From assembly GCF_030527935.1 (NCBI RefSeq), contig NZ_JAUMZV010000001.1, forward strand, positions 1-64,000: a DNA stretch of 64,000 nt. Direction: 5' to 3'. Positions 31,004 through 40,363 of the stretch are shown here, piece after piece. The notes under the pieces were generated by a model. It saw nothing but the letters and a program-made list of their open reading frames with translations, was not told the origin of the DNA and ran no database searches. The position numbers were made by a program, and so were the translations under genes. The DNA comes from Kingella sp. (in: b-proteobacteria). GTDB lineage: Bacteria; Pseudomonadota; Gammaproteobacteria; Burkholderiales; Neisseriaceae. Within the stretch, counting starts at the first letter, position 1, and every line of letters begins with the position of its first letter.

Positions 31004-32380
31004 ATGTCTGATGCTGATTTATCTTTGCTGGCGGATTTCTTCCGTGCGCTGCCCATGCCTGTGGTGATTTTGGATTTGGAAACCACAGGCGGGCATTTTT
31101 ATGCCGACCGCATCACGGAACTGGCGTTCTTGCATTTTTGGCAGGGCAACATCACGGCGGTGCAGCAACTGATTCAGCCGAATATGCCGATTAGCGATTT
31201 TGTGCGCGATTTAACAGGCATTTCAGATGAGATGTTGCACGGGCAGCCCACGTTTGCGCAATTTGCGCCGCAGGTGTTGCCGCTGCTGCGTGGCAGTTTG
31301 CTGATTGCGCACAATAGCCGCTTTGACTACACTTTTTTGCGGCATGAATGCAGGCGCAATGGTTTGACTTTTGCCACGGCGGGGCTGTGCAGCGTGCAGT
31401 TGTCGCGCAAGCTGTATCCCGAATTTTTTAAGCATAATTTGGACAGCATCATTGAACGGCATGGCTTGGCGGTGGCGAGCCGCCATCGGGCGATGAGCGA
31501 TGTGTGGGCGGTGGCGGAATATTTGCAACTGGCGTTGTGCGAGAAAGGCGCGCCGATGCTGGGGCAACTGATGCAGCAGTTAGCCAACCCGCCAATGCTG
31601 CCTGAAAACTTGCCTGCGGGGCTGTTTCAGGCTGCTTCTGCTTTGCCCGATGAGCATGGCGTGTCGGTGTGGTGTAATGCGGCGGACGAAGTGGTAGCGG
31701 TGCGCACGCATATTCAGGCGTATCGGGAAGTGGCGGCGTTGCTGCGGCGCGGCGGCGGTGCGCTGGCGCAAGCGGTGCGCTTGGAATTTGTGCCCACGCT
31801 GGGCGAATTGCACAGCGTGGCGGTGAAAGGCAGCGTGTTTTATCGCAACCAGCTTGCGCCAATGGATGGCATTGTGCGCCATACGATTAAGGTAGAAAGC
31901 GTTTCAGGCTGCCTGAAAACGCGCGTGCGCCCGTTAAAAGCGGGCTTTTTGGCTGAACCGCCGCATGGCTTGTTTGCCAACCCCAAAGCGGCGAAACGTG
32001 CGCTGGCAGCGTGGGCGAAAAAGTTTGCGCTTTGCCCCACGCTGCTGGGCATTTTGCCCGATGAGTTGCCCAAAGGCACGCCCTGCCCTGTTTCGCTGGT
32101 GGGCAAGTGTTCCGCCGCTTGCGAAACGGGCGATTTGGACGCGCATAATCGGGCGGTGGCGGCGGCGTTGCCGTTTTTGCCGCTGATGGATTGGTCGCGC
32201 ACGCCACGAGTGGATGTTACCGAGCGCGATGGGCTATCGGGACAGGAAGTGGCGTTGCGCTGCGACAGCGGCGCGGTGTGGCTGCCCGAGCAGGTGTGGT
32301 TTTGCGATAAGGAAGTGCTGGCGGTGATGAAGCGGAAGTTTAAGGCGCAGAAAGGGCGCGGGGAGGTTAGGGCAGCCTGA
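31004..32380 (+). CDS. DEDDh 3'-5' exonuclease (DnaQ-like) with extra C-terminal region
   Basis: A 458-residue protein. Residues ~20-180 form a DnaQ-like exonuclease with motif I ILDLETTGG, motif II AHNSRFDYTFL and motif III HRAMSDVWA. The C-terminal ~250 residues resemble the region that follows the GIY-YIG nuclease in DnaQ/UvrC-like fusions. No clear GIY-YIG motif is visible where it would be expected. A repair or RNA/DNA trimming role is likely. A kingDUS lies in frame (FQAA). Confidence 0.82.
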   Translation: MSDADLSLLADFFRALPMPVVILDLETTGGHFYADRITELAFLHFWQGNITAVQQLIQPNMPISDFVRDLTGISDEMLHGQPTFAQFAPQVLPLLRGSLLIAHNSRFDYTFLRHECRRNGLTFATAGLCSVQLSRKLYPEFFKHNLDSIIERHGLAVASRHRAMSDVWAVAEYLQLALCEKGAPMLGQLMQQLANPPMLPENLPAGLFQAASALPDEHGVSVWCNAADEVVAVRTHIQAYREVAALLRRGGGALAQAVRLEFVPTLGELHSVAVKGSVFYRNQLAPMDGIVRHTIKVESVSGCLKTRVRPLKAGFLAEPPHGLFANPKAAKRALAAWAKKFALCPTLLGILPDELPKGTPCPVSLVGKCSAACETGDLDAHNRAVAAALPFLPLMDWSRTPRVDVTERDGLSGQEVALRCDSGAVWLPEQVWFCDKEVLAVMKRKFKAQKGRGEVRAA

Positions 32381-32520
32381 AAAGGCAGCCTGAAATGCTG
32401 TTTGGCAAGACTCAATGCTTTGCTTATTTGGGTAAAGTTGCTTGTATGGCTTAACGCGATTGCCTTAATATGCGCCCAGCGTTGCCGCGTTGGCATCGTG
32501 TAAACACAAGGAGTCATACG

Positions 32521-32832
32521 ATGAAATCTGATTTTGAAGCGCAAAAACAAGCCTTGCTGGGCGAAATCCGCACCGTGTTAAACGAAGTGGAAAACTTGTA
32601 TCAATCGGGCGTGGAGCGCAGCACGGAAGAAACGCAGGCGTTGAAAACCCGCTTGCAAGCGCGTTTGGGCACGGCGCAGGAAAAATTGCAACACTTGGAA
32701 ACCCGCGCGGTGGAACAAGTGAAACACCATGCGCAACGCGCGGATGAATACATCAACGAAAAACCGTATTACGCGATGGGCTTTGCGGCGTTGGCGGGCT
32801 TGGTGGTGGGCGTGTTGTTGAACCGCAAATAA
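32521..32832 (+). CDS. ElaB/YqjD-family (DUF883) membrane-anchored protein
   Basis: A 103-residue protein with a long amphipathic/coiled-coil N-terminal part and one C-terminal membrane anchor (GFAALAGLVVGVLLNRK). This is the layout of ElaB/YqjD, which bind ribosomes at the inner membrane in stationary phase. The YqjE-like and YqjK-like genes follow about 650 bp later, so the usual yqjD-yqjE-yqjK set is split by repeats and a gene fragment. ATG at 32521 after AAGGAG. Confidence 0.88.
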   Translation: MKSDFEAQKQALLGEIRTVLNEVENLYQSGVERSTEETQALKTRLQARLGTAQEKLQHLETRAVEQVKHHAQRADEYINEKPYYAMGFAALAGLVVGVLLNRK

Positions 32833-33015
32833 GCGATGCGTTTTCAGGCTGCCGCTGTGTGCGCCGCCTTGTAAACACACAATAGAAACAGCGCAATCAA
32901 CCCGTATTCATCACGCATGAATACGGGTTCTGCATAAATTGGCGTAAGATTGCCACCATCATTTTCAGGCTGCCTAACCGCATCAGGCAGCCTGAAATGG
33001 GTCAATTGATTTGAC

Positions 33016-33240
33016 GTGGCGTATGGCGGCAAGGACATCGCCGCGTTAAACAAAGAGTTGGGCTATAAAGCAGGCACGGAATTTGAACCATCTGATAACT
33101 GGGGCTTTGCCCAAGGCGACTTGCTGTTTGAGTTTCAGCACGATTGGGGCAAGCATACGATTATCATCCCAGCGGCGAAGCTGCGCGGCATCATCAAACC
33201 GCAATTTTTGTGCGAGATGGATGACTTTCGGGCGGAATAG
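33016..33240 (+). pseudogene. Fragment of an unknown gene
   Basis: A 74-residue reading from a GTG. An in-frame TGA lies two codons upstream, yet the sequence continues to read sensibly across it (FDVAYGGKDIAALNKELG). This suggests the 3' end of a longer gene whose front has been lost. The end reads FLCEMDDFRAE. No family is recognised. It is placed between two yqj-type genes with repeats on both sides. Confidence 0.45.
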
Positions 33241-33296
33241 TGGATTACGGTTTTCAGTCTGCCTTGGTTAGGTTAGAGGCAGCCTGAAACCTAAAA

Positions 33297-33384
33297 ATGG
33301 AGCGGCGACGGCTCGTCGCCAAATGGTGTATTCAACAGAGTTTTACGAGTTAGCCAAATGTCGGCGAGCCGCCGACGCTCCACC
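33297..33384. repeat. GC-rich inverted repeat element, copy 3 (family 2)
   Basis: ATGGAGCGGCGACGGCTCGT on the left and CGGCGAGCCGCCGACGCTCC on the right. It is flanked by DUS at 33277 and 33407. Confidence 0.7.
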
Positions 33385-33487
33385 AATTGCAGGTTTTGCA
33401 AAGATTTCAGACTGCCTTTGCACTATGAGGCAGCCTGAAACCGATAGCAAACACCGAATAATTTAAACAACATAAAGGCAGCCTGAA

Positions 33488-33928
33488 ATGGGTATCAAAC
33501 AAGATTTAGCCACATTAAAAACCGTGGCTGCGCAAGGCAGCGAATTGTTGCTGCTGCGGCTGCGCGTGTTGCAAATGGATGTCAACGAGCAGATGCGCGG
33601 CGTGTTGATGATTGCTGCGCTGATTGCTGCGGCGGCGGTGCTGCTGCTGGTGATGCTGGTGGCGGTGCTGCTGGGACTGAATGTGGTACTGACGGCGCAG
33701 GCGAAGATGTGGCTGTTTTTTGGCGTGGCAGCGGCGAGCGTGCCTGCGATGTGGCTGTTGCTGTGGCGCATTCCACGCATTTGGCAGCGCAACACGGCGC
33801 AGATACAGCAAACGCTTGCCGCCTTGCAACAAGACTTGGCAGCACTTTCAGGCAGCCTGAAAGCAGGCGAAGCGGACGCGGATAGCAACCAATCCCAACC
33901 CACAGGAGCATCGCGCGATGTTGAGTAA
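33488..33928 (+). CDS. YqjE-family (phage holin-like) membrane protein
   Basis: A 146-residue protein with an N-terminal amphipathic helix, two adjacent membrane segments (about residues 39-65 and 74-94) and a hydrophilic C-tail with an in-frame DUS (SGSLK). It matches the YqjE/holin-superfamily III layout. Its stop overlaps the next gene by 11 bp. Its role is unknown; members go with YqjD and YqjK. Confidence 0.8.
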   Translation: MGIKQDLATLKTVAAQGSELLLLRLRVLQMDVNEQMRGVLMIAALIAAAAVLLLVMLVAVLLGLNVVLTAQAKMWLFFGVAAASVPAMWLLLWRIPRIWQRNTAQIQQTLAALQQDLAALSGSLKAGEADADSNQSQPTGASRDVE

Positions 33929-34208
33929 ACAAGAACAACGAGAATTGTTGCTGCTGCAATGCGATTTAGCCCGCGCCAAACTGCGCTACACGCAGCAACA
34001 AGCGGCGCAACGCAAGCAGGCAGCGCAGGCAAAATCGGGTGGCGTAGCTTGGCAACTGGCGGATGTGGCGGGCGAGGTGGTGCGCCATTCGGATGGCTTG
34101 AAGCTGGCGATGTTGCCCGCCAAATGGAACCATCGCGCGGCGGTGTTGCTGGGGCTGATGGCGTTGGAATGGGCGGAACGCTGGGCAACGGGCAAGCGCG
34201 GGAAATAG
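33918..34208 (+). CDS. YqjK-like protein
   Basis: A 96-residue basic protein with an N-terminal QRELLLLQCDLARAKLRYTQ helix and one weakly hydrophobic C-terminal segment (AAVLLGLMALEWAERW). Its position directly after the YqjE-like gene and its length suggest a YqjK counterpart. The 11-bp overlap suggests translational coupling. Confidence 0.7.
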   Translation: MLSKQEQRELLLLQCDLARAKLRYTQQQAAQRKQAAQAKSGGVAWQLADVAGEVVRHSDGLKLAMLPAKWNHRAAVLLGLMALEWAERWATGKRGK

Positions 34209-34311
34209 CGGAAAGCGGGTTTCAGGCTGCTGGATGGCATAAGACAGCCTGAAAACCAAAAAAAACGCCTGAAAACGGCATTAGATTTCAGGCTGCCTAC
34301 CAAATGGCAAA

Positions 34312-34343
34312 GACCGCGTGCGTGGCAAAGCCACACACCCTAC
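34312..34343. repeat. ACCGCGTGCGTGGC repeat
   Basis: The stretch GACCGCGTGCGTGGCAAAGC followed by CACACACCCTAC is a short relative of the repeats at 10640 and 22671. It borders the toxin remnant. Confidence 0.5.
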
Positions 34344-34345
34344 CT

Positions 34346-34600
34346 ATGCAGGCTACGCTTGCTAAAAGTGGAACAGCAACATGGACAGCTGGCTCTGGGC
34401 ACGTCAAAGCTACTAATAATGCGACTGAATCATCTCAATCACAAGCAACACGAGCTCAACCAAAAAGACCTACACCAAGAGAATCAGAAATTCATGTAGG
34501 TAAAACTCTGCCGCCAAATGCATATGCACAAGTAAGTTATTTGAATGGTAAAGAAGTTCCTTATGGTACAAAAGGCAGCCTGAAAACGGCTAAACCACGT
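34346..34600 (+). pseudogene. Remnant of a polymorphic-toxin C-terminal domain
   Basis: In one frame this stretch reads Thr/Ser/Ala-rich linker sequence, then SEIHVGKTLPPNAYAQ and VSYLNGKEVPYGTKGS. The last motif is typical of nuclease-type C-terminal toxin domains of two-partner-secreted or Maf-like proteins, which continue with RPD and EVKNYN-like blocks. Here it stops at a kingDUS directly after GTKGS, with no catalytic part. It is a displaced cassette fragment with lower GC than its surroundings. Confidence 0.55.
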
Positions 34601-34640
34601 TTCAGGCTGCCCAACCTTTGCCCATCCCCACCCCGCGCGG

Positions 34641-34646
34641 TACAAT
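34641..34646 (+). promoter_or_regulatory. Putative -10 box for hldA
   Basis: TACAAT in GCGGTACAATCCCC, 34 bp before the ATG. Confidence 0.35.
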
Positions 34647-34679
34647 CCCCACCCTATTTCCTTGTTCTCGGAGCGCAAA

Positions 34680-35630
34680 ATGCCCAACTTGATGCCCGCC
34701 CTATCCCGTTTCCAGGCTGCCAAAGTGCTGGTGGCAGGCGATGTGATGCTAGACCAATATTGGTTTGGCGATGTATCGCGCATTTCGCCCGAAGCCCCCG
34801 TGCCCGTTGCCAAAATTGGGCAAACCGAGCATCGCGCGGGCGGTGCGGCGAATGTGGCGCGCAATATCGCCGCGCTGGGCGGGCAGGTTGCGCTATTGGC
34901 GGTGGTGGGCGAAGATGAAGCCGCCGATAGCCTTGCCCATCTGCTTGCGCAGGACAACATCGCCAACCATTTGATTCGCAGCCACGATGCGCCCACCACG
35001 CTTAAACTGCGCGTTTTGTCGCGCAATCAACAGCTTATCCGTTTGGATTTTGAAAAAATGCCCGATTTAGGCAGCCTGAAAAGCGTGCAGCAACGCTATG
35101 CCGAGTTGGTTGCGCAATACGATGCCGTGATTTTGTCGGACTACGGCAAAGGCGTGTTGCACGAAGTCGCCGCCATGATTGCCGCCGCCCGCGCCGCTGG
35201 CAAGCCTGTGTTAATCGACCCAAAAGGCGCGGATTTCAGCAAATATGCGGGTGCCACGCTGCTCACGCCCAACCGCGCCGAATTGCGCGAAGCCGCTGGC
35301 GGCTGGGAAAACGAAGCGGGCTTAACCGCCAAAGCGCAAGGTTTGCGCGAAACACTGGGCTTGGATGCGCTGCTGGTAACGCGCAGCGAAGAAGGCATGA
35401 CGCTTTACCGCGCCGATGGGCAAACCCACCAGCCTACCCGCGCCCAAGAAGTGTATGACGTATCGGGCGCGGGCGACACCGTGATTGCCGCGATGGGGCT
35501 ATGCCTTGCCGCTGGCTACACACTGCCCGAAGCCATGCACACGGCAAATGCGGCGGCGGGCGTGGTGGTTGCCAAGCTGGGCACGGCGGTGTGTTCGTTT
35601 GCCGAGTTGGAACAGGCGTTGGCGGCGTAA
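34680..35630 (+). CDS. hldA: D-glycero-beta-D-manno-heptose-7-phosphate kinase
   Basis: A 316-residue PfkB-family sugar kinase that phosphorylates heptose 7-phosphate at C1 for LOS inner-core heptose synthesis. Signatures are VAGDVMLDQYWFGDVSRISPEAP (first part), GGAANVARNIAALGG and the C-terminal DVSGAGDTVIAAM anion hole. It lacks the cytidylyltransferase half of HldE, so it is the stand-alone kinase (also called RfaE). hldD follows about 0.8 kb downstream beyond a MITE and a pseudogene. Confidence 0.93.
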   Translation: MPNLMPALSRFQAAKVLVAGDVMLDQYWFGDVSRISPEAPVPVAKIGQTEHRAGGAANVARNIAALGGQVALLAVVGEDEAADSLAHLLAQDNIANHLIRSHDAPTTLKLRVLSRNQQLIRLDFEKMPDLGSLKSVQQRYAELVAQYDAVILSDYGKGVLHEVAAMIAAARAAGKPVLIDPKGADFSKYAGATLLTPNRAELREAAGGWENEAGLTAKAQGLRETLGLDALLVTRSEEGMTLYRADGQTHQPTRAQEVYDVSGAGDTVIAAMGLCLAAGYTLPEAMHTANAAAGVVVAKLGTAVCSFAELEQALAA

Positions 35631-35641
35631 ATTCTATTTTA

Positions 35642-35801
35642 GAACCTGTATTCACTATTTTCATAGGCAGATTTGATGGCATAAAAGCGTGGATACAAGG
35701 CAAAAAGCACAGCAAGGTTGGACACCTTGCGCGCATTTTTAACGCGGTAGCCGCGTTTTTAGGGCATAAAAGATGACTATGAAAATAGTGAATACAGGTT
35801 C
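35642..35801 (+). mobile_element. MITE family 1, copy C
   Basis: A 160-bp copy flanked by TTA (35639-35641 and 35802-35804), 12 bp after the hldA stop. It splits hldA from hldD. Confidence 0.85.
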
Positions 35802-35888
35802 TTAGTTTCGCAGAAGCCCGTAAACTCGCTTTCAGGCTGCCTTGTTATCACGCCCCAAAGGCAGCCTGAAACCCCAAAACATCCCATC

Positions 35889-36320
35889 ATGAAACCTGCT
35901 TATCTTTTTCTACTACTCTCCGCGCTGGGCACTTGCGCCTACCACATCGGACAAAAATCGCTGAACAACGAACACGCCAATCCCATGCTGATGCTGAATT
36001 TAATCTACGGCGCGGCATGGCTGATGACGCTGCTGCTGATGCCGCTGTTTGGCGAAGCCCGCGCCGCCGATGCCACCACGCTGCTGGGCGGCTGGAAAAT
36101 TTGGCTGGTGGCGGGTGGCACGATGATTATTGAGCTGGGCTTTTTGCTGACGTATCACGCGGGCGGCGCGGTGCAATAGTCGGGCATGGCGGTGGCGGGC
36201 ATGGCAGCGTTGATGCTTGCGCCCACGGGCATGCTGCTGTTTGGCGAGCCGTTTTCGTGGCACAAGGCGTTGGGCGTGGTGCTGACGTTAAGCGGGCTGG
36301 CGTTGATTGCGCATAAATAG
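35889..36320 (+). pseudogene. Small DMT (EamA-like) transporter gene with in-frame stop
   Basis: A reading frame of 143 codons with one internal TAG at 36177-36179. Translation goes on in the same frame to HK and a TAG at 36318-36320. Four membrane segments are seen across the stop, and the end FGEPFSWHKALGVVLTLSG matches the end of DMT/EamA repeats. Unless the stop is read through, the product lacks its last segments. Confidence 0.75.
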
Positions 36321-36336
36321 GCAGCCTGAAAACCAT

Positions 36337-36377
36337 AAGGCAGCCTGAAATAGCCAACCCCCGTTTTCAGGCTGCCT
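36337..36377 (+). terminator. Inverted kingDUS pair before hldD
   Basis: AAGGCAGCCTGAAATAGC and CGTTTTCAGGCTGCCT can pair. A further DUS overlaps the preceding stop codon. Confidence 0.55.
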
Positions 36378-36407
36378 AACCATCTTTATTTATCAAGGAG
36401 TAACCCC

Positions 36408-37409
36408 ATGACCATCATCGTAACAGGCGCAGCAGGCTTTATCGGCAGCAACATCGTCAAAGCCCTGAACCAGCGCGGCGAAACCAACATCATCGCCGTG
36501 GACAACCTAACCAACGGACACAAATTCCGCAACCTAGCCGATTGCGACATCGCGCATTATCTGGACAAACACGAATTTATCCGCCAAGTGCGCGAACACC
36601 TGCTGCCACACGACATCCGCGCCGTGTTCCACCAAGGCGCGTGCAGCAACACCATGGAACACAACGGGCAATACATGATGGAAAACAACTACCAATACAG
36701 CCTAGATTTGCTGGATTGGTGTCAAGACGAGCGCATCCCGCTGCTTTACGCCAGCAGCGCAGCAGTGTATGGCAAAGGCGAAGACTTCCGCGAAGAGCGC
36801 GCGCTGGAAAAACCGCTCAACGTGTATGGCTACTCCAAATTCCTGTTTGACCAAGTGGTTCGCCAGCGCATCGCGCAGGGCTTAACCGCCCAAGTGGTCG
36901 GCTTTCGCTATTTCAACGTTTACGGCATGCGCGAGCAACACAAAGGGCGCATGGCATCCGTCGCCTTTCACCATTTCAACCAATACCGCCGCCAAGGCTA
37001 TGTAAACCTGTTTGGCGCATACGAAAACTACGGCAACGGCGAGCACAGCCGCGATTTCATCAGCGTGGAAGACGTTGCCAAAGTTAATCTCTATTTTTGG
37101 GACAACCCCGCCCAATCAGGCATTTTCAACTTGGGCACAGGGCGCAGCCAGCCGTTTAACGACCTTGCCGCCGCCACCGTAAACGCCTGCCGCGCCGCCG
37201 AAGGCAAGCCCACATTGTCATTAGAACAACTGGTAGAACAACAACTTATCCGCTACATCCCCTTCCCCGAAGACTTGGTGGGCAAATACCAATCGTTCAC
37301 CCAAGCCGACACCAGCAAGCTGCGCGCCGCAGGCTATGCCGATGATTTTTACACCGTAGAACAAGGCGTAGCACGTTATGTGGCTTGGCTGCTGGAAAAT
37401 GCAGAATAG
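36408..37409 (+). CDS. hldD: ADP-L-glycero-D-manno-heptose-6-epimerase
   Basis: A 333-residue SDR-family epimerase that makes ADP-L-glycero-D-manno-heptose for LOS. It has the NADP-binding motif [16 protein letters not shown] and the catalytic YGYSKFLFD (Tyr-x-x-x-Lys). [20 protein letters not shown] is a strong family signature (first 20 residues). Good ribosome binding site AAGGAG. Confidence 0.96.
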   Translation: MTIIVTGAAGFIGSNIVKALNQRGETNIIAVDNLTNGHKFRNLADCDIAHYLDKHEFIRQVREHLLPHDIRAVFHQGACSNTMEHNGQYMMENNYQYSLDLLDWCQDERIPLLYASSAAVYGKGEDFREERALEKPLNVYGYSKFLFDQVVRQRIAQGLTAQVVGFRYFNVYGMREQHKGRMASVAFHHFNQYRRQGYVNLFGAYENYGNGEHSRDFISVEDVAKVNLYFWDNPAQSGIFNLGTGRSQPFNDLAAATVNACRAAEGKPTLSLEQLVEQQLIRYIPFPEDLVGKYQSFTQADTSKLRAAGYADDFYTVEQGVARYVAWLLENAE

Positions 37410-37510
37410 GCAGCCTGAAAGCGAGTTTACGAGCTTCTGCGAAGCGAAAATGGGTTTTAGGCTAAGACCTTTGCAAAACCTAAAAATGCCACAAGAAATA
37501 GTCAATGCTC

Positions 37511-37616
37511 CGTCATTCCCGCGTAGGCGGGAATCTTGGTAGAGTTTGTGCAATGAATTGTTTCTGCGAAAATTTCTGAATATCAAACAAGATTCCCGCC
37601 TGCGCGGGAATGACGG
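37511..37616. repeat. ~105-bp unit with inverted dRS3-like repeats, copy 1
   Basis: The unit starts CCGTCATTCCCGCG and ends with the inverted copy. The two 20-bp cores at 37515-37534 (ATTCCCGCGTAGGCGGGAAT) and 37592-37611 fit the neisserial dRS3 consensus ATTCCC-N8-GGGAAT. A near-identical unit lies at 57010-57114. The gap 37410-37817 otherwise holds DUS only. Confidence 0.8.
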
Positions 37617-37817
37617 CATTTCTTATTTTTCAGGCTGCCGCTGGGGGTTTTGCAAAAGTTTCAGGCTGCCTTTGTATGATTGGGCGGGATGAGCAACGGT
37701 TATCTTGCTTAAATCAGCCCAACTATTCAGCAACACCATTCGCGCCTAAACGCCCATCATCAGGCAGCCTGAAACACCCATTTCAGGCTGCACTCCCCAT
37801 CTCTCCTTCTCCCCACC

Positions 37818-40142
37818 ATGCTACTCCGCCATCTCTACACACTCTTCACCCTACTGCTCTGCCTGTTTCTCGCCTACACCGTTGCCACCCGCAACTGGCT
37901 GCAAACCGACCTGACCGCCCTGCTCCCCGCCGAGCAGCAGCCCGACGCGCTGCTGGTTGCCGCCGATAAAGCAGGCGAAGCGCAGCTCAATGAGCAGATT
38001 GTCTTGCTCGCTGGCAGCGCGAATGCGGAACACGCTTTTCAGGCTGCCGATGCGATTGCGGCGAAATGGCGCGAAAGCGGCGTGTTTGAGTCGGTGGACA
38101 GCAGCATCACGCCCGATTTGGACAGCGTGCGCGCCGATATGCAGCGTCTGGCGTTGGCAACGCTGCCGCAGGAGCAGGCGAATCTGTTGACGGACAATCC
38201 CAAGCAGTATTTCCAAGCCCGCGCCGAAGATGCGGCGAACCCGTTTGCCGCCGTCTCGCCCTTGTCGCTGGAACAGGACTGGCTGGGCTTCGGGCGGTTT
38301 GTGGCAGCAAAAGCCAATCCGCAGAGCCGTTTGCAGTGGAATATGGACAACGGCATGTTGTTCACCGAAGCGGACGGCAAAACGTGGGTGTGGCTGCGCG
38401 GCCGTCTGAAAACGGGCAATAACTTTTCGGGCAACGACCGCCTGCTGCCGCTGATAAACAACAGCCGCGCCATCGCGCAACAGCACGGCGCGGAAACGCT
38501 TGCGGCGGGCGGTGCGCTGTTTGCCGCCGCGTCCAAATCCGCCGCCGAAGCGGAAAGCCAAACCATGAGCTTGTTCGGCACGCTGGCAACGTTCGCGCTG
38601 CTGCTGTGGGTGTTCCGCAGCCTGCGCGTGTTCTGGCTGGCGTTGCCGCTGGCGGCGGGCATGCTCACGGGGCTGGCGGCGGCGTTGGCGGTGTTCGGCG
38701 AAGTGCATATTTTGACGATTGTGATTGGCACGAGCTTGGTCGGCATGCTGGTGGATTTTCCGCTGCATTGGCTTGCGCCGTCCGTATTCGGCGCAAACAG
38801 GCTTTCAGACGACCTTTCGGCAAAATGGTCGTCTGAAAGCGCGATGAAACACGTTCTGCCCAGCTTTGCCGTGAGCCTGACGATTACCGTGTTGGGCTAC
38901 GCGCTGCTGTGGCTCACGCCGCTTGCCGTGTTGCGCCAAACCGCCGTGTTCTCGGGCTTCGCGCTCTTGGGCGCGTTCGGCGCAACCGTGTTGTGGCTGC
39001 CGCCGCTGTTTCGCCGTTATCAGGCAAAAACCGTGCCGTTTACGGGTTTGACGGAAAGCCTGCTCCGCCTGCAAGGTCGTCTGAACAAGCGTCTGCACAA
39101 ACGCGGCTGGCTGGTATTGGGCGGCATATTCTTGGCGGCGGGCTTGTGGCGCAGCGACTGGCGCGACGACATCCGCCAATGGGTCAATATGCCGCCCGAA
39201 ATGCTGGCGCAAGTGCAGCGCATCGGCGAATTGAGCGGCACCGATTTCGGCGGCCGCTACATCGTTGCCGAAGCCGACAGCGAAGACGCGCTGCTGGCCA
39301 AAAACGCCGAACTCAACCGCGCCCTGCAACCGCTCATCGTCCAAGGCAAACTCGGCGGCACGCAGTCGCTGGACCAATTTGTGATGCCCGTATCCGAACA
39401 GGAAAAACTGCAAAACCGCCTGCGCGAACTCGCCAAGCAGCCTGAAAATTGGCAGCCGCTTGCCGACATCGGCATACCGCGCCAAACCCTGCGCCAAGCC
39501 CTGAACCAAGCCGCCGACACACCGCCACTTATGCTTTCAGGCAGCCTGAAAACCCAGCTCGCCCAAGCATGGCAGCCGCTGTATTTGGGCGAAGTGGAAC
39601 GCGGACGCTACGCCGCCGTCGTGCGCCTGAACGGCGTAAGCGACGAAGCCGCCGTCCGCGCCGCCGCGCAAAGCGTTTCGGGCACACATTGGGCAGACAA
39701 ACGCGCCCATCTCAACGACCTATTCCACCACACGCGCAACCAAGCCGCATGGCTCAAACTCGCGTCCTACGCGCTGGCATGGCTGCTCTTGTGGCAGATG
39801 TTCGGCGCAAAACGCGGCAGCAAAATCCTTGCCGTGCCGCTCGCTGCCGCCGTCTGCACCGTTGCCGCGCTCGGCTGGCTGGGCATACCCGTGAGCCTGT
39901 TCGCCATGTTCGGGTTGCTGCTCGTTTCCGCCATTGGCGCGGACTACGCCGTCTATGCGCTCACCGCCAAACACCCCGCCAACGCACGGCTGGGCGGAAT
40001 GCTGCTCGCTGCCGCCACGACTGCCATTTCCTTTGCCCTGCTTGCATTGAGCAGCACGCCCGCCGTCGCCGCATTCGGGCTGACGGTAACCATCGGCGTG
40101 GGGTTTAATCTCTGGCTGGCAGGGGCGTTGTTGGAGGATTGA
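37818..40142 (+). CDS. MMPL-family exporter of the aryl polyene locus
   Basis: A 774-residue polytopic RND/MMPL-type protein with the usual plan: one membrane segment, a large periplasmic domain, about five segments, a second periplasmic domain and five more. The IVIGTSLVGMLVDFPLHWLA and ISAIGADYAVYALTAK segments match the conserved membrane core. In APE clusters such a protein is thought to export the lipid product. It carries Neisseria-dialect DUS (TTCAGACGACCT near 38807, AGGTCGTCTGAA at 39074) as well as kingDUS. Confidence 0.85.
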   Translation: MLLRHLYTLFTLLLCLFLAYTVATRNWLQTDLTALLPAEQQPDALLVAADKAGEAQLNEQIVLLAGSANAEHAFQAADAIAAKWRESGVFESVDSSITPDLDSVRADMQRLALATLPQEQANLLTDNPKQYFQARAEDAANPFAAVSPLSLEQDWLGFGRFVAAKANPQSRLQWNMDNGMLFTEADGKTWVWLRGRLKTGNNFSGNDRLLPLINNSRAIAQQHGAETLAAGGALFAAASKSAAEAESQTMSLFGTLATFALLLWVFRSLRVFWLALPLAAGMLTGLAAALAVFGEVHILTIVIGTSLVGMLVDFPLHWLAPSVFGANRLSDDLSAKWSSESAMKHVLPSFAVSLTITVLGYALLWLTPLAVLRQTAVFSGFALLGAFGATVLWLPPLFRRYQAKTVPFTGLTESLLRLQGRLNKRLHKRGWLVLGGIFLAAGLWRSDWRDDIRQWVNMPPEMLAQVQRIGELSGTDFGGRYIVAEADSEDALLAKNAELNRALQPLIVQGKLGGTQSLDQFVMPVSEQEKLQNRLRELAKQPENWQPLADIGIPRQTLRQALNQAADTPPLMLSGSLKTQLAQAWQPLYLGEVERGRYAAVVRLNGVSDEAAVRAAAQSVSGTHWADKRAHLNDLFHHTRNQAAWLKLASYALAWLLLWQMFGAKRGSKILAVPLAAAVCTVAALGWLGIPVSLFAMFGLLLVSAIGADYAVYALTAKHPANARLGGMLLAAATTAISFALLALSSTPAVAAFGLTVTIGVGFNLWLAGALLED

Positions 40143-40147
40143 TGCAA

Positions 40148-40190
40148 AAGATCGTCTGAAAGCGGTAAATGCATCTTTCAGACGGTCTTT
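40148..40190 (+). terminator. Exporter gene terminator with Neisseria-type DUS
   Basis: AAGATCGTCTGAAAGCGG and CTTTCAGACGGTCTTT pair 6 bp after the stop. A second, kingDUS-based hairpin follows at 40261-40304. Confidence 0.65.
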
Positions 40191-40260
40191 CAGTCTGCTT
40201 TTTTCATTGAAGTAAAGCAAATCGGGCATTATCCGTGCATCAATACCCAACCCACTCAAC

Positions 40261-40304
40261 AAAAAGCAGCCTGAAACCCCATTCCCCCATTTTCAGGCTG
40301 CCTT
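40261..40304 (+). terminator. Second hairpin, kingDUS-based
   Basis: AAAAAGCAGCCTGAAACC and TTTTCAGGCTGCCTT form a looser stem just before the promoter of the next gene. Confidence 0.5.
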
Positions 40305-40313
40305 GCAAGATCC

Positions 40314-40319
40314 TATAAT
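40314..40319 (+). promoter_or_regulatory. Putative -10 box for FAD oxidoreductase gene
   Basis: TATAAT in GATCCTATAATTACG, 45 bp before the ATG at 40364, which itself follows a GAAAGGAG ribosome binding site. Confidence 0.45.
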
Positions 40320-40363
40320 TACGCCTTTATGCCAAACCATTTATCTGCGAAAGGAGTTTCATT

